Below are positions 56,173-64,000 of a stretch of 64,000 nt of DNA, one piece after another; position 1 is the stretch's first letter; each line of letters opens with the position of its first letter. The position numbers were made by a program, and so were the translations under genes. Below the pieces are notes generated by a model. It worked only from the letters and a program-made list of their open reading frames with translations. It ran no database searches and was not told the DNA's origin. The stretch comes from Galerina marginata (Eukaryota; Basidiomycota; Agaricomycetes; Agaricales; Galerinaceae), in assembly GCA_023014335.1 (NCBI GenBank), contig JAECYW010000016.1, positions 1,612,001 to 1,676,000 of the forward strand, read 5' to 3'.

Positions 56173-59100
56173 TTAAGTGGCAAGGGTTGTGGTTGCTCCT
56201 TCCCTGTTAACTCCTTCACCCCCCGAGTTCTCATACCACAGGCGGCCCTCCGTTGTAGGTGCAATATACCCGGCACGGATAGTCCAATCTCCAAACCGCT
56301 CTCCTTCAAGTCTCTCAAGCGAATATCGTTTAATCATAGGACGCAGGATAGCAAGAATTTCGGGTTCTGTGACAGATTCTGGGGGAAAAGAAACTCAGTT
56401 AACAGAAATCAAAACTAATTAGCAACGTACCTCGATAAATCTTGTTCAATCGTTGCCCGTAATAACCTCCTCCAAGAAGCATAGAGTAATTTCCAGGGGC
56501 TTTTCCGACGAAAGCAATTTCTAAAATAGAAGTAGTTCATAAAGGGTGCACGAGAAAATCACCAAGTATAACGTACCAGCTACGTAGGGACGCGCACAGC
56601 CATTAGGGCAGCCAGTCATCCTCATTACAATAGAGTCATGGCGCAAACCATTATCCTCGCACATCTTCTCTACTTTATCAACAAGCAAAGGAAGGTACTG
56701 CAAGGACAATCAACATATTGCCGTCAAAGAGCATCAGAAAACGCACCCTCTCAGACTCTGCCATAGCCAAACCACATGTTGGGAAAGCCACGCAAGCCGA
56801 ACTTGAGAGCCTCAAACCAGAAAACTCGAGATTATCCAGCTTGTATTGCTTCAACAGCCCTTTTATCTGGTCCAGATCGTCATCGGCAATATCTGACACG
56901 AGAAGGTGCTGGTTTGCCGTCAACCGGAATGTGCCTTTGTGTACTTTCGCAATCTCGCGTAGGCCAGTCTTGAAGTCCCGGCCAGGTTCGTCTTGGATGC
57001 GTCCATTCTCGATGAATAGCGTGAAGTGGTGCTTTCCATCGGAGCCCGTGTGCCAGCCAAAGTCGTCCACGTTGCGATCAAAGGTGTAAGGCCTGTCTGG
57101 TCCCAGCTGGTACCCCAGAAGCTTTTCTACTTCAGCTTTGTAGACATCGAGGCCCATACGGTCAATAGTGTATTTGAGCCTAGCGTTCTAAAATTATGTT
57201 AGTCAAGAAATCAACGATTTGTACAGAGGTGTGTATCTACCTTACGACTGTTAGAAGGATTAGACGCTGTAGTGAAATAACAATAAAATAATAACGTACT
57301 CTGTTCGGTTGCCATGATCTCGCTGCACAAGCATGACTTTCTCTGCGACGTATTTGCCCTGCGCTGGTGTACAGAAACCAATAAGACTACCGATACGTGG
57401 GTATGTCTTCTTGCTTCCGTGAGTTACACCCATTCCACCTCCAATCGTCACATTAAATCCCTGGAGCTCGCCATCATCGCCCACAATGGCAATGAAGCCA
57501 AGATCGTTGGCGAACACATCTACATCGTTTGTGGGTGGAACAGCAACGGCTATTTTAAACTAGATAATTGATCAGAAAGGAGAATATAGAATGACTGGTT
57601 AAGCTAACTTTTCTTGGCAGGTAGAATTCGCCGTATAGGGGCTCGAAATCCTTAACGGCATCTCCAGCCACAAGCTTTTTGTCCAACCAGATTTCGTGGT
57701 AGGCTGTTGTTTGAGGAATAAGATGCCCCGAGACTTCTTTAGCAAAGTTGTACACTTGCTCATGCAGTTTCGACATTGTAGGGATTGACGAGCAGATAAC
57801 ATTCCTGTGCAACGTTCAACCAAAGAAAACGTTCGCTCAAAAAGGGTTGCCTACCTGTTGACGTCACCACAAGCAGCCAATGTATCAAGGAGAACGCGGT
57901 TGATGTCCTGAATGGCGGGCTTCAAATGGCGCTTGATAACACCGTGGAACTGGAACGTCTGGCGAGTCGTAATTTTAAAAGTGCCCGATCCATGTTCGTC
58001 AGCAATCTGGTCCATCTGTAACCACTGATCCGGCTTGCACACTCCTCCAGGCATCCGGACACGGATCATAAAGCTGTAGGCAGGTTCAACACCCTGTGCT
58101 TCGCGTTCTTCGCGGATATCGCGGTCATCTTGCTGGTAAATGCCATGGAACTTGGTGAGCTGGCCGTCGCTCGGCGCCAGTGCGCCAGTGCTGAAGTCCT
58201 GTAGACCCTCGGCGATGGTGCCGCGCAGGTAGCCTGAAGCGGCTTTGATGTGCTCGTTTGTGATGGGTTCGGGTTCAGCTTCTGTCACTTCAATCGAATC
58301 GACGCCCAAAGCTTTCCAGATGAGGGGTTCCCAGAGCTTGTATCCTGTGTCAGGCCCATCGGCGTCCTGGTCATCTCCAAGACCGAGGTTCGCAATGCGT
58401 TCCGCACCGAGTTTTTCCAATCGTGAGTCGAGGTCCTTGCCTGGTTTGTTGTAGTAATGGGCGTCTTCAGGGCGGGGCCAGTAGTGGGTATCCCCCATGC
58501 CGAAGACGGAGTAACGAACCTTGGTAAGAGAGTGGTCGCCACGAAGTACAGCAGCATTCAGTGCCTTGAAAAATGTACGTCCATTCTGCGGGGGCTCTCC
58601 TTGACCAGCAGTCGAGGTGACGAAAACGACGTGTTCTTCCTCGCCTAGCGCCTCTAATGTATACGAATCCAAGGTCGCGATGGTTGTCGACAACCCTCTG
58701 GCTTTGGCACGATTTGCGAACCTCTTGGCTTTCTTCTCCGCTGCACCTCCGTCAGATGCATATAACACAAGTAAAGGAGGAGCGTCGAGGGAGGTAAGGA
58801 GGGCATTGTAGGATTCTTGAGCCCGTTTCTTGCGAGCTTCCTTGACTGTTTCCCCGAGACTGCTTACGAGCTCTGCAGCCATCTGAGGAGTCGAGCGAAC
58901 GAGTTGGGAAAGGTGATTTTGGCGGTCGAGGAATTGCTTAAGATCGTTCTTGACTGAGTCGGAGTCAAGGGAGAAAGGTTCCTTCCCAGCTTTTTCTTTG
59001 CTGGGATCCCATCTGTACAGCGGCCAATATCCTGCGTCGACGGCAAGCTTTGTTTCTTTTAGGACATCGAGGGCGGATGTGTCCTCGGACTGATAAGGAA

Positions 59101-60934
59101 GATAGGCGAGCACGACACTTGGACCGTCGAATTTGTCTGCTTCGGCAATTGCTTGGAGGACTTGGGCATAAGACGAAAAAACAGCAACACTAGCTACGAA
59201 GGCGTCCCCATGATTCATGGCATACAAGCCGACGTCCTGTTTTCGTCGGTGTGGATCGAGATTGTTTCTCGATGAATAAGGCAGGGTATCGAGGACAAGG
59301 ATGTTGACATTGAGACCCGAAGCGATGGCGTGGTGCAAGCCTGAGGAACCAAGATCGTATGACCAAGCATCAGACCCGATAATCCACCTTGACCGAGAGG
59401 GTAAGAAATCCCGCAGAGTTAAAATTCGGTTAGCTGCAGAGTGTGCCACCGGGTTCTGCTCAAGGTTCTCGACGATCTCTTTGGCAAGCGACCTGCTTTT
59501 GATGGCATCCTCCTTAACCAGTACCCATTTGCTCAATAGCGAATGCAAATCCTGCTCCAAGTTACCTGCTTGAAGAAGTTCCTGGACACTGTTGACAAGT
59601 TCCTCTCTCAATTCCAGTTGACCTCTGACCCGTCCTAAGGCGTATTCGGGAGTAGTGGCAATTTCGCCTTGTGAGGCGACGAGATAGGGCGAGTTGGCAA
59701 TTTCTAGCCGTTCACCGAAGAGGTGGGCAAGGATTTTCGTGTAAGCTGCTTCGTGCCTTGGAACATGTGGGAGAGTGTCTACAATGGACGGAATCGGGGG
59801 AACTGTGCCGAGGAGTAGGCGGGAGGTTGGGGAGGCCGTAGACTTCTGGATAAGTTGATGAATATCCGAAGCGTGTATGTGGCGGGAATCACCCAGAATG
59901 CCACTTTGAATTAAGAGTTCCTGTTTCAGACTTCGGTGTTGCAGAGCAGTGATGACCTCGAGGTAAAGAGGTGTCCATTTACTATGCCATCGATACGCTT
60001 GCTCAAGAACTATGACGTGGGTGGTAGAAAATGGGATAGCATGGGAAAGTCGTGAATGGAGTAGGGGATTGGCGAGAGACACGGAGACGAAGGAAACACC
60101 GTCCACGTTCGTATGCAAATTTTCCCTTCCAAGGGTAATAATGACTGTATGGGGCTCAGAACTTCCACGAGACGTCAATGGACGCAGAGGACGCCTAACC
60201 AATGCCAATGTGTCCAGAGATGCTGCTTCGTAAGCCTTGAAAAGCTCAGCCACAGCCGGGTCGTCCACAGGATCTGACACGGTGTGTCCGTTTGTAGAAT
60301 GACCATTGGAAAGGTGCCCGTTGGTGTGTCCGTTGGTGTGCCCGTTGGCGCCATTTGGGGGCGTCACATGTCCGTTGGTAGTCCGTGGTGAAGTCGGCCG
60401 CTTTCCCGACAAGAGGAAGGGAATGATTTTTTCTTCCGAAATCTCATCTGGAGTTTCTTCTGGATTGGAGGAGTAAAATGCATGTACGATGGCCTTTCTT
60501 TCTAGCCTGGCTAGCCTTGCAGCGAGCAACGCATTGTCGTGGGCTTGCTGTGTGGTTGTAGAGAGAAGGAAAAACGGAACGGCGGACCGGAGGAGTAACA
60601 CGTCTGAAAGGTCATCCCCAACAGCTAGATGGAGGACGATTGGTAATGCAGAAATCTCTCCCAGGTGCAGCACTAATCTTGTTACGAGTTGAGAGCTAGC
60701 CGTTGCGGTAAAGGAAGTGAGGTTTGCAGTCTTGCGGAGAAGAGTCGAACCGGGATCAGCACCAAAGGGCGATGAGATAACCCTCGCTTTGTGTGTCGAT
60801 TTCTTCGATAAAAAGTTGTACTTCTTAGCGAATTCTGACTCCAATGGTGGTGGTGGGAGTGAATCCACAACGACGTCTGCCGTCAAGAAGGCAATACGAG
60901 CCACCACGGGCACTGAGCCCGATTTCGCGGCCAT
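56173..60934 (-). CDS. MET5: Sulfite reductase beta subunit (siroheme/4Fe-4S hemoprotein)
   Basis: MET5 reduces sulfite to sulfide in assimilatory sulfur metabolism, with the flavoprotein MET10. The N-terminal exon (1027 codons) begins [20 protein letters not shown] and carries a pyruvate-oxidoreductase-like region ([39 protein letters not shown]). It is followed by a flavodoxin domain ([55 protein letters not shown]). The hemoprotein part then has [48 protein letters not shown] [14 protein letters not shown], and [16 protein letters not shown]. The 4Fe-4S ligands lie in [11 protein letters not shown] (C-x5-C) and GCPNGCARP (C-x3-C). A final exon reads [28 protein letters not shown] and ends TTTLAT at 56173. 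Length matches the fungal subunit. It is transcribed divergently from the TKL-like gene. Confidence 0.94.
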
Positions 60935-61502
60935 GAAGGACTAAAATTCGGTTAGTAGAGATGGAATAATAAGAAACTGCAGAAACTCACTGGACGATAG
61001 TGGAGACAGAACAGATTGTCTTGCAAATAGAGCGAGCAGGCATTGGGAATTTGTTTGATGAGCAAGTTATTTGCCGGAAGCACATCATCCCTTTGCAAGT
61101 GTTTGGATTAATCTTATCAGATAATTCCTAGAAGGCCAGGGTCGATTGCCTCGAGGCTCCAACGTGAACGTTCATTCGAAAGTCGAGTCGAGTAACGAGT
61201 GCATTCAACCTCCTCATCTCCAATGTCTTCACTGTTTTCAATCTAGGGCCACTTTGAAAGCCTACTATTCGCAGTTTCTGAGATGCGCGACATTCGAACC
61301 CACCAAACTAATGGCCTCTCTCCGCAATCGTTTTGCCTCGAGGATCATTGCCTCGTCATGACAGGTCTGCTTTTAAACGAGGAGAACATGTGTTTGCTTT
61401 CTTGCCAACCTTCCACTTCTCCATTCCAACTCAGAAACTGGCCGCTTGCAAACGATATCCATCGGTTTTTCGTTGATAACGGTTGTTATCAACTCGAGGC
61501 CT
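60935..61502. promoter_or_regulatory. Shared divergent promoter region of MET5 and the TKL-like kinase
   Basis: Start codons at 60934 (minus) and 61503 (plus) face away from each other. No clear CACGTG or CCAAT box was seen in this interval, though both occur elsewhere in the window. Short plus-strand frames (61146-61361, 61283-61519) are not supported as genes; the latter overlaps the kinase start region. Confidence 0.4.
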
Positions 61503-64000
61503 ATGAGCAGGCCCATTGACCAACCGCAGGATGCCCCGGACGCAGTAACTTACTTGAATCATGTGAAGTTACAGCTGGCGACAGATAAGGCTACTTTGAA
61601 GCTCTTTCTGGACGAAGTTGGAAAATGGGTACAGGAGCAAAAGTGCGTCTTTCATTGCTGTATTTTCGATACATGGCAAACAATTTGCATAGTTCGGAAG
61701 ACACCCATAAGCAAGATGTCCCTCAATCAATCCTTCGAATTGTATCTATACTTAGGTTCCAACCTAAGCTCCTATACGGCATCAATGCTTTCTTAGAGCC
61801 CTCTCAGAGGGTTGAGTATTCGACTATAGTGGACGAAGTCAAGTATTTTGTCTTCATCGGCCTGGGCGGAGCCCGGATTTTCTCGACCTCCCCATTACAA
61901 ATTCTATACCCGTCTTCCGATCAGGAACTTCGGGAGGTAGTCGTTTCGCAACCAACCTGGAAGGCTTTGCTCGAAAGTGATCCTGACAAAGATTGGCTCA
62001 CATGTATATCACAACTCCTACAAGTGGTATGTTCTTTTTTCTGTCTATTTCGTTTCATTTTTTGATCTCGACCTTAAGATTCTAGATGACCCTTCAACGA
62101 AGAGGGAGTGTGCACGTCGGGCCTTTCGCTGTCTTCGGGAGCTGGCAGAGCAATCTATCTTACCACCTTCAATTTTTATCAACGACCTGAACCCAGAAAA
62201 GGGTCACGCCGTTCAAGGTGGCTCATTCGCAGTAAGCTACTTCTCTTTCTCGACGTACTGCGTCATATTCACCTTGATTCAAGGATATATATAAAGGCAA
62301 GAGGAAGGGTGCTCCAGTCTGTTTCCGCGTATTGCGTATGTTCCAGACGGAGGACCGCAAACTATTATTCAAGGTGTGACAATAACATGGGCGTCACGTT
62401 CTGTGCTGACATGGACATCACAGGAGTTTTGCTCTGAACTCTTATTATGGCGACAGCTCCGTCACCCCAATATCTTGCCGTTAATGGGGGCAAATCTAGA
62501 GTTGTTTGCCCCTCAGTTTTGTTTCATATCCCCTTGGTTGCGTAATGGCGATATTATGATGTATTTAAAGCAACACCCTGAGCATGATCGATTCACTTCG
62601 GTACGTATGCTTTTTTTCCATCCACACGCACTTTCGAATGCTGAAACCCAATTAAACAGATATGCGAGATTGTGAATGGTATTGAATACCTACACGGGCT
62701 TGACCCGCCTGTTACACACAAAGACATCAAAGGAGTGAGTCTGGCTTCCCAGATAATTGCTTTCGTTATTGACAAAAGAAATTGACAGGCAAACGTGCTT
62801 GTCGGAGACGATCTTGTTTGTCGCCTTGCAGACTTCGGCCTCTCATCTATCGTGGACTCACAGCGCCTGGGGCGTGCTTCTCCATCATTCGCAGGTTCTG
62901 TATGCTGGATGGCACCTGAGATCATGGATCCAAGCCGTATCAAAGTCAAGAACCCAAAGGCTGGAGACATCTATGCGCTGGCATGCACTATTTATGAGGT
63001 TTGTGCGCCATCATCGTCGTTCTCTTGCCTCTCATTAGACATGTGTTTGGCAGATTTATACCGGAAAGGCACCCTTTTTGACCACGGACAAATTCCCTCC
63101 CACCATGACTACCATTATACTCGCCGTTCTCGCAGGTCAGAGACCAGATCTTCCACCTCCTGAGACTTGGACAAGCGAAGAAGAGCACCTGTGGTGGCTG
63201 GTCGCTCTCTGCTGGAAAGAGAACCCAGAAGAACGGCCGGAAATGCAATTGATCAAACGGACCTTGCAGGATATAGGCACTTTCAAACCCGCAACTACCG
63301 CGACCTCTTTGACGTCTCCACCACCACATGATGGCACAGCAGCCCGTTTGGCAGTGATTGAACAATGGGTGACGAGGGAATGCGAACAGGAGGTAGGCAA
63401 TTATTACCGTTATTTTACTTCATACAAACCACCTGCTGTTTAGGCCCAACTTTCTTTGGATGCGATAAGAGTTGCAGAGACGTCTCGAAATATGCCAAAC
63501 TATCACGATCCTCGACAAAGCTTATCAAATCGGCCCAACGAAATGTTACGCCATGACGAGAGAAAGAGGCTACTGAATGAAGAACGAGTCATTGGTCAGC
63601 CTTATCCTCATAATTCTTTTAGAAGGAGTGGCCGCGAGAAATCCCTAAATCTTTCGTTTTCCTTGCGTAATATGGAGGCTTCTGGTTATCCGCAAGGGCT
63701 GTTGACTCCAAATACACCATCCATACCGTTGGCTCACTTTGACCTCCAATCGGCTCTCGCCTCACGTCCGGATATTGGTTCTGATAACCCATCCTCCATG
63801 ATTGATGGAAAATTTCTCAACTCGCCGCCTCCTGGCCGCAACAATGTCGGCACTGAGATAGGTGCAGCGGAAATAACCTATCTTCCATCGTCACTGTCTT
63901 CCGTCAACCAACTTAGGCCATTCGGAGTACCGTCTTTACCGACACCTCCTTCTACGCCTCTGCCTTCTCACTCGCGACATCCTTCTTCCTGTCTGAGTTC
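61503..64000 (+). CDS. TKL-like kinase lacking the beta-3 lysine (probable pseudokinase), 3' end cut
   Basis: The N-terminal part begins MSRPIDQPQDAPDAVTYLNH, has a helical stretch and no known domain. The kinase domain has a glycine-rich loop (VQGGSFADIYKG). It is followed by PVCFRVLRMF, where the VAIK lysine is replaced by Arg. EFCSELLLWRQLRHPNILPL is the alpha-C Glu region. Further motifs are WLRNGDIMMYLKQHP, the catalytic-loop segment THKDIKGANVLV (HRD changed to HKD), DFGLSS intact, SVCWMAPEIMDPSR and DIYALACTIYEIYTG. Around ENPEERPEMQLI the domain ends. A long disordered Ser/Pro tail continues to the window edge. These features match the TKL-like kinases expanded in Agaricomycetes; the missing Lys suggests weak or no catalytic activity. 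The start ATG at 61503 is the best in-frame choice. The gene continues past 64000. Confidence 0.82.

Noticed and set aside
1..64000. tRNA, rRNA and CRISPR-like features
   Set aside because: T-loop-like GTTCGA strings (for example near 38870 and 61285) do not pair into a T arm or cloverleaf; no repeat-spacer array exists.

Overview
This window is nuclear DNA from a filamentous basidiomycete, most likely an Agaricomycete. The evidence is a dense gene layout on both strands, many short introns (about 45-70 nt, GTATGT/GTAAGT donors, CTNAC-type branch points) and gene families typical of mushroom-forming fungi: a velvet regulator, a heme-thiolate peroxygenase, a FunK1 kinase, a TKL-like kinase and a CYSTM protein. 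No prokaryotic, viral or rRNA/tRNA features were found. All gene models were assembled by eye from translated exons and splice signals. Several junctions were checked base by base; others are approximate.

Layout. 1-11 kb: cytochrome c1, a CYSTM protein, a velvet protein and TIM23 on the minus strand; a mitochondrial-type TPR protein on plus, sharing a short promoter with TIM23; then a P-loop kinase-like protein with an RGG tail on minus. 11-20 kb, all minus: SNX41/ATG20 sorting nexin, BFR2/AATF ribosome biogenesis factor, an unassigned zinc-finger-like protein and the VMS1 peptidyl-tRNA hydrolase. 20-33 kb, alternating strands: IML1/DEPDC5 (plus), NAA20 (minus), a SAC3/GANP (THP3-like) protein (plus), SEN2 (minus) and dynein intermediate chain (plus). 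35-38.5 kb: alanine-glyoxylate aminotransferase copy A and BUB3. 39.7-48.5 kb is accessory in character: a secreted FAD oxidase, a small coiled-coil orphan, a 301-bp MITE-like element, aminotransferase copy B and a secreted peroxygenase. 49-64 kb: an MSS116-like DEAD-box helicase, a FunK1 kinase, sulfite reductase beta (MET5) and the 5' part of a TKL-like (pseudo)kinase cut by the window end.

Most genes are housekeeping. They cover respiration and mitochondrial import, RNA processing (SEN2, THP3-like, BFR2, MSS116), TORC1 and endosome/autophagy control (IML1, SNX41), stalled-ribosome rescue (VMS1), mitosis and transport (BUB3, dynein) and sulfur assimilation (MET5). The observations most worth follow-up are these: two aminotransferase paralogs with opposite predicted organelle signals (N-terminal mitochondrial presequence versus C-terminal ARL peroxisomal signal); a peroxygenase gene whose reading frame needs a GA-AG intron; a TKL kinase lacking the beta-3 lysine; a MITE with 40-bp inverted termini; and an 18-bp exon duplication that creates a second in-frame splice acceptor.
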